From: Podochytrium sp. JEL0797
Lineage: Eukaryota > Chytridiomycota > Chytridiomycetes > Chytridiales > Chytriomycetaceae
Assembly (NCBI GenBank): GCA_027596195.1
Contig: JADGJG010000377.1
Coordinates: 1 to 21,982 of the forward strand
Direction: 5' to 3'
Length of the DNA: 21,982 bases
Within the stretch, counting starts at the first letter, position 1; each line of letters opens with the position of its first letter. The translations under genes and the position numbers were made by a program. Under the pieces are notes generated by a model, which worked only from the letters and a program-made list of their open reading frames with translations, did no database searches and was not told the DNA's origin. This document shows, in pieces, positions 9,522-18,613 of the stretch.

Positions 9522-11519
9522 ATGGACCCTCAACTCTCTGCCCTCGCCCAAAAATGGCTCGACCTCGACAAGGACGAAAAGACTCGCACCGAGATCCAAC
9601 AGCTCCTCGCCGCCAACAACACGCCTGAACTCAAACGTCGCTTGGGAACCTACATCAAATTCGGTACCGCTGGACTCCGTGCTGCTATGGAAGCCGGATT
9701 TGCAGGAATGAACAACCTGACTGTCATCCAAGCCTCCCAGGTACAAAGCCCCAATCCCTAATTACTCATCTTTGGTCATGGATGCTGATGATATATCAAC
9801 TCTTTACAGGGTCTCGCATCTTACATTGCCCGCACGGTTCCAAATGCCAAAGAGCGCGGATTCGTTGTTGGACATGATCACCGTCACAATTCGGAAACCT
9901 TTGCGCGTTTGACAGCTGCCGTGTTCCTTGAATACGGCTTCAAAGTGTACTTCTACAAGGGACTCGTTCACACCCCGATGGTTCCCTTTGCGATTACCCA
10001 CCTCAACCTTTCGGGAGGAGTCATGGTCACTGCGTCGTAAGTTTCGAATATTCCTCCCTCAGCATTCTTCCAGCACCATCTCACACTTTCCCATCACAGC
10101 CACAACCCCAAACAAGACAACGGCTACAAAGTCTACTGGTCCAACGGCGCCCAAATCATTCCCCCACACGATGCCGGAATCGCCGCCGAAATCACCCTCC
10201 TCAACACCACCACCAAAACCTGGGACACGACCCTCCCGGACACGCATCCCAACTGCATTCGCGACCAGACCGAGGTTCTGAAGGACGCGTACTTTGCGAC
10301 TATCAAGGACCTGATTGCGACGCCTGTGGAGACGATTCGCGCGTCGCCGTTGCGGTATGTTTATACGGCAATGCATGGCGTTGGGCTTCCATTTGTTGAA
10401 CGCGTGTTGGAGACTTTTGGGATGAAGCCTGCGACTCTTGTTGCGGAGCAAGTGCTCCCGGATCCCGAGTTCACCACGGTGGTGTTCCCGAACCCGGAGG
10501 AGAAGGGCGCGTTGGATATGGCCTTGGCGCTTGCGGACCGTGAAAACATTGGTTTGGTGCTCGCCAACGACCCCGACGCGGACCGATTCGCTGTCGCGCA
10601 GAAACGCAAGGATGGAAAGTGGCACGTGTTCACGGGAGACCAGATTGGAACGTTGTTGGGATACGCTCTCGTTGTCAAGATGGCTGGAAAGTCGGCGGAG
10701 GAGAAGAAGAAGGTGGCGATGGTCAACAGCGCGGTTTCGTCCAAAATGCTGCGGAGCATGTGTCAGAAGGAGGGGTACCGGTATGAAGAGACGCTTACGG
10801 GGTTCAAGTGGATGTCGAATTGTGTTGTGGATTTGATGAAGGACGGGTATGACACTTTCTTTGCGTATGAGGAGGCGATTGGGTTCATGTGTCATGAGTG
10901 CGTGTTGGACAAGGACGGTGTGACTGCGTTGGCTTCGTTTGTTGAGCTCGCCATCTTGCAGGAAGCGAAGGGATCGAACATGGTTGAGCTGTTGGAGGAG
11001 TTGTATGTCAAGTATGGATTCCACGCGTCCGACAACTACTACTTTGTCTGCCACGATCCCGTCGTGATTGGAAGCATGTTCAAGCGCATTCGATACGGTC
11101 CTACGGAAGCTGAGACGGGCGATGTCGCGAGAACTCATTTCAAGCGTGAATCGGATGGTGCTGTGTTGCGGTACCCGTTGACGGTTGCTGGATTCCCCGT
11201 TGTTCGTATCCGCGACTTGACCGTTGGATTTGAGATGCACGATATTCCCGCGTTCATGGCCAAGCATGGAGACGGTGTAGTAGACATCAAGGCTGGAGAG
11301 TGTGTCCCGACGTTGCCAGTGTCGGCTTCTGCTGAGATGGTCACGTTCGAGCTTGCCAACGAGTGCGTGTTTACGTTGAGAACGAGTGGAACGGAGCCCA
11401 AGATTAAGTACTATATCGAGAAGAAGGGAACGGATCGCGAGGTTGTTGGCGCGGATTTGAAAGCGGTTGTGAAGGCTGTGGGAGAGGAGTTGTTCCAGGC
11501 CACCAAGAACGGGCTGTAA
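9522..11519 (+). CDS. PRM15: Phosphopentomutase / phosphoglucomutase (PGM2/PRM15 type)
   Basis: Three exons, 9522-9740, 9810-10036 and 10100-11519, encode 621 residues, the usual length for this alpha-D-phosphohexomutase subfamily. The enzyme interconverts ribose- or deoxyribose-1-phosphate with the 5-phosphates, and glucose-1-P with glucose-6-P, in the cytosol, linking nucleoside salvage to the pentose phosphate pathway. Seen in order: substrate-phosphate loop start KFGTAGLRAAM (about 47-57); catalytic TASHNP with the phosphoserine at about Ser149, its codon split by intron 2; metal-binding DPDADR (306-311); sugar-binding TGFKWM (382-387) and EEAIGF (406-411); and phosphate-binding RTSGTEPKIKYY (576-587). 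The TGFKWM and EEAIGF forms are those of human PGM2/PGM2L1 and yeast Prm15 rather than classical alpha-PGM. All catalytic residues are present. It is convergent with the PWI/RS gene. Confidence 0.96.
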
Positions 11520-11682
11520 TAATTTGTAGTTAATAAATTCATTTCATGTTTACTTTTCCTCCTTTTTGTGGAGGCTGCCCTGGCGCCAAACATTGCAGAA
11601 ACATATTATCTTTTAATGGAAGAATATACGCGTTTTGTTCTTTTAGAACGCCTCAAAGCGCAAAATAGATCGCAACACCCCA
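11520..11682. terminator. Shared 3' region of convergent genes
   Basis: A 163-bp gap between the mutase TAA and the TGA of the minus-strand splicing factor. An AATAAA-like element (TTAATAAATTC) lies about 15 nt after the mutase stop and probably serves polyadenylation. The transcripts are likely to overlap at their 3' ends. Confidence 0.45.
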
Positions 11683-13358
11683 TCACTTCCTTGACGGCGA
11701 ACTCGACTCTTCCCTATCACGCCTCGACGACTTTGACTTTTTGTGATGCTTGTGTTTCTTGTGTTTCTTTGACTTTTTCGATTCCCTCGCTTCCGCGTCT
11801 ACATCGTCGCATTTACGCTCCTTCTTGGGTTCCTCCTTTTCGGACCCAGAGGACCCACTGCTGCTGCTCGGTTCGGGAGTGCGACTGCGTTTGGACCGTT
11901 TCGCGTCCGAAGCGCCGTTTGGAGATTCGATTCTAGAGCGACGGGAGGCACGTTCGTCGTCCTTTGAGCGATGCGATGGGCGGTCTTCGTCTGCGTCTCT
12001 CGAGCGACGCGTGGAACGATCCTCGTCAGTTGCGTCCCTCGACCGATGCGCGGAACGATCCTCGACGTCTCTGTCGCTACGAGAAGACCGGTCTCTCCCA
12101 AACGCGTCCTTTTCCATCCGTGGTGGTGGTAATGGAGCGTCAGCGTCACTACGACTCGGTCTCCTCTCCCCATCCTTCTCGCGTCGTTGGTCATCGTACG
12201 CATCCGTAGAGTCGCGGCGATCGCGTCGAGAATCCACATCGCGGCGTGGCGGAGGGTCGTCGCGTCGCCAGGAGTCCCTGCTGTCGCGGTACCGGTCGTC
12301 GCGGTATCGATCGTTGCGGCCGTCGTCCCTTCGATCGCGAACATATCGGCTGCTGCTGTCGTGGTCGCCACGGTCGGCGTCTCGGGTGCGGTCGTCACGG
12401 TCCCCACTGACGCGTCTGCTCTCACGGACGCGACGGCGGATCTCTTCGTCAGCGTCGGGTTTGGCGACATCGCGATCTCCCCCTGTGGCATCACGGCCGC
12501 TACTGTGGTCTCCGTCGCGGCCTCTGCCATCGCGTTCAACGCGACGGTAGCTGTCACCGCGGTCACGTACTGCACCGCCATCGCGGTCCCCACGATATCC
12601 CTCACGATCACCACCACGCCCTCTATCGCCATCACGACCACCCCCGTCGCGATCCCTCCCGCGATCCCCCATAATCATTCTCTCACGCTCACTATTCATC
12701 ACACCCGTCCCAGCCCCAGCCCCCGTCCCCGCACCCGCACCCCTCACTGACTCCACAACCGCATTCCGCTTCCCCAACTCGTCCTTCACGCGCTTCGCCT
12801 CAGCCTCAAGAGCAGCGACCTGTTTCATTTTTTCGTCCAAAAAGACTTGCGGGATCCCGCCAATCGAGTCTTGAGCTGAGACGAGAAGGGCCCAGAGCTC
12901 CGAGACAAAGACGGGGGCGTCTTTGGCGCCGAGAAAGTCTGTGAGGCTGATTTGGAGGTCTTTGGGGTCGAGTTTCTGGTTGTGGGTTGGGGTGGAAGGA
13001 AGGAAGATGTCAGGAGCAGTAATAAGATAACATGAGTCAGTAGGAAGAACGATGCAGAAAGGCAGGGGCAAATACCTTTTTCTTGTCTTCAAGCATTTCG
13101 TGGACATAGTTGATGAGCAGTTCGTCCTCGATGCCGAGCAGCTCGCAGATGCGTTTTGCAATCCACGGCTTAATGACGGCGGCGTTGACTTTGGCCATAT
13201 CAACCTAGGTGAAGTAAGTATTTAACCTACTTAGAGAACCCCTTTACCTTGGTCGCATAGTTCTTTGGAAACTTGATGTTCTTTCTGAGTTTCAGCAGCT
13301 TGTCCTGGAAGCGCGAGTCCTGGTCAATCGAGGTGCCGCGGAAAGCGCCGTCTCCCAT
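11683..13358 (-). CDS. SRRM1: SRRM1-like splicing coactivator (PWI domain plus RS/RD-rich tail)
   Basis: Three exons, 13358-13248, 13204-13076 and 12975-11683 (introns 43 and 100 nt), encode 510 residues ending in TGA. The N-terminus MGDGAFRGTSIDQDSRF is nearly diagnostic for the SRm160 family. It is followed by the PWI domain at about 38-131 with KPWI at 49-52, ELLGIEDELLINYVHEML, and FVSELWALLVSAQDSIGGIP. From about residue 165 the protein is a long low-complexity tail of alternating Arg/Asp/Ser/Gly with RS and SR dipeptides, then a Lys/His-rich block (KKSKKHKKHKHHKK) near the C-terminus. The PWI domain binds nucleic acid; the RS tail mediates splicing-factor contacts in nuclear speckles and supports exon bridging and mRNA 3'-end processing. 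Large antisense open frames at 11750-12750 are caused by the arginine-codon bias of the tail and should be ignored. Confidence 0.93.
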
Positions 13359-13517
13359 TTTTCGGTCTTGTTTTTTGTTCGTTTTATGGCGAGTTCCATG
13401 CGAAAGGCTGATTATTATTTAACCATTTAAATACAAGAATGCATACTATTGTGAAGACTCAGAAGCTATAAAATGGTCTCAAGGAACATGTGGAACCGTG
13501 AATCATTTATTTCGTAA

Positions 13518-14606
13518 TCAGCGACCAGGAAAACTCCCCTTCTTATTCCGGGCCAACAGATTTCGAATTTCTCGCTTGAGCTTCCCTGGGAACATGCTCT
13601 CGCTCAAACAGGCCCCCAAAACATTCGAATCCGCCTCTGCCAAAATCCTTGCTTGCGTATTCTGCTTCGCGATACACAGAACCCCCAATTTCCCCGACAA
13701 TGGCCGGAAAACAATCGCAGTGTCCATTGGGCACTTCTCCAGCGGCATCCCCAGAAACAGTAGAGGCAAGTGTATCACCTGTTTCGCGAACCCCAAGTCA
13801 AACGGAGCGTCTTTGCCCTGGATTGCCCAGCTCGAGATGAACGCGAGGGGGCTTTTCGAAAAGAATCCGGGCAGGGGTTTCGTCAAGGCGCCTGTATACG
13901 CGCCTTGGACATTGGGTACGAGGGATTTGCGCACAGCTGCAGGAATCACCGTCCCCTACACCACGCTTTCCTCATAATTCCCCATAAAGTTGCTGTCCAG
14001 GATCCTCGCGCAGCGAGGACAATAATTGATTGTCATGAGACCGAGACGGACTGGGGAGCATGCCGTAATGTAATGGGAGGTCAGGAGGTCGTTGGACTCG
14101 TCGGCCACACATTTCCGCTTGGCCATCGTGACTTTGGATTCATCCACGAAATACGCCATGGCGGTAGCCGGCGGCTTCCTGAACATGCCCATCACGGACG
14201 CTTTGATGAAGGTGAGAGAGGACCCGAATCGGAGCACGGCGGGGCTCAGAAAACAAGCGCGCGGATTTACAACATCGTTGGTGAAAGTGTGGGAGAGGGA
14301 AAAGAGGACCACAAATTGATCAGTTTCACGCGTTTTCGCAAGAACGAGTCTTAACACTGGACTCCCCGCTTTCAATAACTTGTGTCCGTTCATGTTCCCG
14401 TTCCCACCGACACTGTGGGGCGAACAGGCTGCGAGGAGGGATTTGTATTCCATGCTGGGACTGATGTCGATAGGAGTCGGCATCACATGGAGGATGTCGT
14501 TCATTTCGGGATTGTCAGGGTAAACAAGATACTTTTCTTTTCCGATTGACAGGGTGATTGAAGTAGATGTTTTGTTCGCGTTGGAGATGCTCACTTTGAG
14601 TGTGCA
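13518..14606 (-). pseudogene. CAT-superfamily acyltransferase (BAHD/condensation-like), one in-frame TAG
   Basis: One exon of 363 codons in a single frame, interrupted only by TAG at 13956-13958 and ending in TGA. The open frame begins behind a CTGTCAG acceptor at 14607; the first exon is not resolved, though an ATG directly before a GTATGC donor at about 14621-14626 is possible. Family features: FSLSHTFTND (the HxxxD catalytic motif region; the +4 position is Asn and Asp is at +5), a middle block TACSPVRLGLMTINYCPRCA then MGNYEESV (the GN[YF] element of this fold), and late SSWAIQG with DAPFDLGFAKQ (the DFGF-like element). Such enzymes transfer acyl groups from CoA or carrier proteins to small-molecule alcohols or amines. 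The TAG and altered catalytic motif suggest loss of function, unless TAG is read through. It lies 160 nt upstream of the SRRM1-like start on the same strand. Confidence 0.5.
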
Positions 14607-14697
14607 CTGACAGGTAAGTGAGAAATTTGCATACCATCAACACATCCTCTTCATTTCTCTACATAATACATAATTATAAGAGAAGGAAGTTTTCCAC

Positions 14698-14840
14698 CCT
14701 TCCTCTCGGTACTGCGGCGCGGCCAACTCGAACTCCCAAAAATTTGTACGTCGCGAGTGCTGCCGCGTGTGTTGCTGGTGACGTAGTTGTTGCTGTTGTT
14801 TTGGAAGTCGCGGTTGCCATTTGAGAGATGTAAACACTTT
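14698..14840 (+). pseudogene. Relic of a third surface-protein paralogue: C-terminal anchor module only
   Basis: Translation from about 14698 reads LPLGTAARPTRTPKNLYV and then ASAAACVAGDVVVAVVLEV, ending VAI-TGA. This is the same module that closes the intact gene at 17133 (GTAPPTRTPKNLYV, then ASAAACLAGEVAVAVV). Similarity extends past the stop into a TGAGAG...CTTTTTTTCTTCC-type 3' flank. Nothing upstream resembles the Cys-rich, lectin or Ser/Thr parts, so only the last exon portion survives. Orientation matches the intact gene, consistent with an old tandem array in which the upstream member was deleted. Confidence 0.85.
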
Positions 14841-15817
14841 TTTTCTTCCCTGAACCCATCTTATCGAATTAAAGCAATTTGTCCATTATCATCTTTAATT
14901 GCTTCTCTCGAAAAACCAGGTGCCCAGTAGTGTTGCAGGAGAGTGTGTGCTGTGTTGTTTATTAAAAAATGTATATCTGACTTAAGATCTTACAAATTGC
15001 TCGCAGTATACCAGCAGTATACCCCCCTGATTAGAGATAAAAAAGGGCAAAGAATATCATACCATGATATTCAATGCTCCCATATTTCTTGCAAGATCAG
15101 CGTTTTCTCGCACCTCGATGGAGTAGCGAATCCTCCTCGAAAAGCCACTCGAGCGACATTCAATGTTTGGTTTCGAACTGTCAGAGCCGCCATCGATGAG
15201 GAACCCTGGGAACTGGCAGCCAGTCCATGGATCGACGCGAATCAGGGAACTGCTGTTGCTTGGCGTTCAATTGCGAGAACTGGTTCCACTACGAGGGGTT
15301 CGCTTTCGAAGGGGAAAGCATTCTGGAGAGAGTGGAAGCTCGTCGGCATCGAGTTCGAAATGCTCATTCTCGTCGCCCAAGGGAACGGCAACGCCAATCG
15401 AGTGCAAGAAAATCGAGTTGCTGTCGCTGGGAGGAACTTGCGATGCCTTGAAGACACCCAGTGCATGACATTCTACCACGCTTCCAGCTCCCCTAGCTCC
15501 TCTGGAACCGCTATCAGCTTCCCGTATTGCTAGAGTGCCGTAAATTCGAGTGAAAAAACTTATGGTCCATTGAGTCTGGTAAATGGCACCTTTCCAAAAA
15601 ATGCAAGCAAAGGATGGAAAAAGCGTATTGAAAGTGGAAAACGAGTGACTTGCAATGTTTCAGATCAGTCAGCTCAACAACGCAAGCTATTCATAAACTT
15701 CCCTTCAAAACACGCGATCAGTACAACACGACAACGAAAAAGATTAATTCGAAGACACCCGTTTTTAGATGGAGATCAGATGGAGATGCAGCCAAGGAAA
15801 GAAAAAATCTCCCGCAA
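14841..15817. other. Region between relic and intact surface-protein gene, no gene supported
   Basis: The plus strand is open from 14943 to 15533, but the translation lacks any recognisable domain, and the minus strand is also partly open (15479-15267 reads SNSIFLHSIGVAVPLGDENE). With two competing frames and no splice structure, I do not call a gene. A perfect inverted repeat lies at 15052-15072, listed separately. The promoter of the surface-protein gene should be in 15540-15817. Confidence 0.4.
15052..15072. repeat. Short perfect inverted repeat
   Basis: GAATATCAT and its exact complement ATGATATTC are separated by ACC: 9-bp arms with a 3-nt centre. Just upstream, around 15005-15025, CAGTATACC occurs twice in direct orientation. 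It could be a regulator site or chance in AT-rich DNA. Confidence 0.5.
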
Positions 15818-17133
15818 ATGGTCAAGACACTCATTGGTCTCGTCTCGCTGGTGGCCTCGCTGGCTGCTGCCACGACACTGTGCTCGACCGACTCCCAATG
15901 CCCGTCTGGCGTGTGCTTTGACAACAAGATCTGTGTCGACTGCTCCACGGCGTCGGACTGCAAGCCCGATCACCAGTGCTTTCCTGTCCTCGGAAACCCT
16001 GCTCTTGGTGGAGTTTGTCAAGCATTGCCATCGAATAGCGAGTACCTCACGTGCTCTGTGGACAGTGACTGGTGAGTTGTTTGAGGGTGAAAATTCAATT
16101 TCCTTAACGGTTGATTAAAAAATTGCGACTGAACAGCAACTCTGGCCGTGTCTGTCTTGCCAACGGTGCCTGCTCGTGTGGGTTCTCTCCAGGAAACTGG
16201 CCACTTGATGGAACCCCCTTTCAGATCCAGTCCAGCAGCTCGCTTGGCTGTTTGGATTACACCGATCTTTCCAAGGCGACAGTCCAACCCTGCGTGGCCG
16301 GCTCTCTGTCGCAAACATTTTCCTACAATTACAATGGCAGGGATTATAATCTGAGGACGAGTATTCAAACTAGCACCCTTGGTGTCCCACACACTGGCAT
16401 TCCGCTCCCCGGCGACATTGCCGCTAGCAAACCAATCTCGGGAAACGCGTACATAATCATAATGGGGAGGGGTCAGCAGATGCGATTGTACAACCTTTGT
16501 TTGACGACGGGACAAGCAGGGGACTTAACTTTTGAAACTTGTACCGCGGCTTTGAGTGTTCCAGGGGGGACGCAATACTTTCAACAGTACGTTGCTCCAG
16601 TGGTAACTTCTACTTCAAGCTCTTCCACCCAGTCTTCTACATCTGCATCGAGCTCTTCGGCGTCGTCGACTTCTTCCACCCAGTCTTCCACTTCTGCATC
16701 GAGTACTTCAGCATCGTCGACTTCTTCCACCCAGTCTTCCACCTCTGCATCGAGCACTTCGACATCTTCGACATCGTCTTCATCGACCTCTTCCACATCC
16801 GCTTCGTCAAGCTCTTCCGCCTCCACGTCGACATCCTCAAGCACAGTTGCGTTCATCTCTTCGAGCCCTGTGATCTTGACTTCTTCCGCTTCTTCTTCTG
16901 GATTCCCTTCAACCTCCTCGGTGCCGTCTAGCGCGTCATCTTTGGGTGCCACCGCGACCTCCACCGACCCCATCATTCCCACCACCTTTCCTAACTATGG
17001 TGGCGCGTATGTTCCACTCGGCACTGCGCCACCGACTCGGACTCCCAAAAATTTGTACGTCGCGAGCGCCGCCGCGTGTCTTGCTGGGGAGGTGGCTGTT
17101 GCTGTTGTTTTGGCATTCGTGGTGGCCGTTTGA
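15818..17133 (+). CDS. Secreted Cys-rich, lectin-like, Ser/Thr-stalked surface protein (putative GPI-anchored adhesin)
   Basis: Two exons, 15818-16071 and 16137-17133, encode 416 residues. The ATG at 15818 starts a clean signal peptide (MVKTLIGLVSLVASLAAATT), so I prefer it to in-frame codons further upstream. Domains: (1) about 21-105, a Cys-rich repeat region with recurring C-x2-D/A-x2-C spacing (CSTDSQC, CSTASDC, CSVDSDC), followed by C-x-C; the Cys85 codon is split by the intron. (2) About 105-238, a region with QIQSSSSLGCLDYTDLS, VQPCVAGSLSQTFSYN, and NLCLTTGQAGDLTFETC with GGTQYFQQYV, resembling beta-trefoil carbohydrate-binding repeats (paired Cys, Q-x-F/W). (3) About 240-360, an almost pure Ser/Thr/Ala stalk, likely O-mannosylated. 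(4) PTRTPKNLYV plus a hydrophobic terminal about 23 residues, fitting a GPI-attachment signal. It probably sits at the cell wall and binds a glycan; no catalytic residues are seen. A broken tandem copy follows at 17515, and a relic lies upstream. Confidence 0.85.
16621..16773 (+). repeat. In-frame 51-bp minisatellite encoding the Ser/Thr stalk
   Basis: Three consecutive units with a 51-bp period start at 16621, 16672 and 16723, each beginning TCTTCCACCCAGTCTTC; the third diverges in its last part. Each encodes 17 residues rich in Ser, Thr and Ala with one Gln. As 51 is a multiple of three, unit gain or loss changes stalk length without breaking the gene. Confidence 0.9.
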
Positions 17134-17514
17134 GAGGTGGTCAAAAACTTTTTTCTCCTCCGAGTAGATGGATAGAAAAATAAAGAGAAAGAGGCGTTGA
17201 CCTTCAGAGTTTTGAGGACGGTTCGAAGGCGCGCAGTTGCTCAAACTATTTGGTAGCGAAATTGGTTTTTCCTGCATTCTGGCGCTTCAAAATTGAACGG
17301 ATAACCTGTTGATGCAACGCTGATCTTTCACAAAGTATTGATATGTCAACGCGAAATTGGAATACATGTGGCTGTTCGGGTAGTCTGCCGTTTTGATTGA
17401 ATTTCCTGGGAAGCAATTCGCCCAGCATTATTTCGTTTGCTGAAGGTGAAAAAATCGCGAATAAAACCGAAGTCCCAGCTTTTCGTATTCACAATCCAAA
17501 AAAATCACCCCGAA
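17134..17514. other. Intergenic spacer between tandem surface-protein copies
   Basis: It contains the 3' flank of the intact gene (AATAAAGAG near 17177) and the promoter region of the second copy. The last bases before each ATG are alike in both copies (A-rich run, then CCCG[C/A]AAATGG), showing that the duplication included some 5' flank. No other gene is visible. Confidence 0.6.
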
Positions 17515-18400
17515 ATGGCCAAGACACGCGTTGCTCTCGTCTCGCTTGTGGCCTCGCTGGCTGCTGCCACGACGCTGTGCTCGACTGACTCCCAGTGCTC
17601 GTCGGGCGTGTGCTTCGACAACAAGATCTGCGTCGACTGCTCTTCGGCGTTGGACTGCAAGCCAGACCACCAATGCTTTCCTGTACTCGGAAATCCTGCT
17701 CTTGGAGGAGCTTGCCAAGCTTTGCCGTCGAATATCGAGTACCTCATGTGCTCTGTGGACAGTGACTGGTAAGTTATTTTTATATACCTACAGATGACGG
17801 ATTTTTGTCTTGCCAACGGGGCCTGCTCGTGTGGATTCTCTCCAGGGAACTGGCCAGTTAATGGAACTCCCTTCCAGATCCAGTCCAGCAGCTCGCTTGG
17901 CTGCTTGGGTTATACCGATCTCAACTCTGAGGCAGTCCAACCCTGCGTGGCTGGCTCCCAGACGCAAGCCTTCTCCTACAATTACACTGGCTTTGACTAT
18001 AACCTGAGAACGAGTGTTCCAACCAATATCTTCGGTGTCGCACACACTGGCGTTCCGCTCGCGGGTGACATGGCCACGATCGTACCATTCTCGGGAAACG
18101 CGTACATCATTGAGTTGGCCAAGGGTCAGCAGATTATTTTTTACAACTTTGCTTGACGACAGGCCAAGCGGGGAGCTTGACTTTCCAAACCTGCAACGCA
18201 ACTCTCAGTCTTCCAGGGGGGACACAATATTTTCAACAGTATGTTGCTCCAGTCGTGACTTCTACTTCGAGCTCTTCCTCCCAGTCTTCTACTGTATTTT
18301 TTGAAGAAGAAGCGCGTTTCGGAATTGTCAGATATGCAAAAGTACCTCTGCATCAAGCACTTCGGCGTCGTCGACTCCCACCTCTACGCCTACCCCATTT
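17515..18400 (+). pseudogene. Second tandem copy of the lectin-like surface protein, decayed
   Basis: Exon 1 (17515-17768) is intact and close to the first copy, with most differences at third codon positions: a signal peptide, then CSTDSQC, CSSALDC and CSVDSD. Breaks: (a) the intron has shrunk to 25 nt (17769-17793), too short to splice normally; if it were removed, the split Cys85 codon TG|C would become TG|A, and if retained, TAA follows at once; (b) a one-base deletion near 18149-18151 shifts frame in NLCLTTGQ; (c) a 53-bp insertion at 18291-18343 interrupts the Ser/Thr stalk; (d) after CGTCGTCGACT the stalk degenerates, and the anchor module is absent. Several independent lesions mean it cannot encode the full protein, although a short secreted Cys-rich peptide from exon 1 (about 85 residues) could still be made. 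Confidence 0.88.
18291..18343 (+). other. 53-bp insertion with intron-like ends inside pseudogene stalk
   Basis: By comparison with the intact copy, TCTTCT should be followed by ACCTCTGCATC; here 53 bp intervene. The inserted piece contains GTATTTTTTG at one end (from 18294) and GCAAAAG at the other (to 18342), so a 49-nt GT...AG segment, and AC or TAC flanks both sides. It is not Ser/Thr-coding and has no other match in the window. Confidence 0.7.
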
Positions 18401-18613
18401 TTCAAAAAAAATGTACGGAGGAAAGAGGAAGAGATTTCTTCAAGTGCATTTGGAAGTATTGGTTTTCTTGGGATTTGCGTTGTTAGGTAGTAGGAAAGTT
18501 GCGGCGAAACCATTTATTCACCGGTTTATTTAAAAAAAAATTGTAACGGAAAAACTGGACTTTCAGAGTCTCAAATCCGTGAACCCCCACTCTTTGATAT
18601 CCACTTTGAGAGT
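18401..18613. other. Spacer before the Sec2-type gene
   Basis: AT-rich sequence with an A9 run near 18532. It is the probable promoter of the gene starting at 18614. The remaining open frame to 18533 is unrelated to the surface-protein anchor module and is not supported as coding. Confidence 0.4.

Noticed and set aside
10059..11267. 402-codon open frame antisense to the mutase
   Set aside because: The mutase strand has every catalytic motif in one spliced frame; the antisense product is His/Arg/Leu-rich with no recognisable features.
11750..12750. Long open frames on the plus strand and in a second minus frame across the RS-rich region
   Set aside because: They arise from the biased Arg/Asp/Ser codons of the SRRM1-like tail; translations are low-complexity and lack domains or splice structure.
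14943..15533. 196-codon open frame on the plus strand
   Set aside because: No domain, signal peptide or splice context, and competing open frames exist on both strands; not enough to call a gene.
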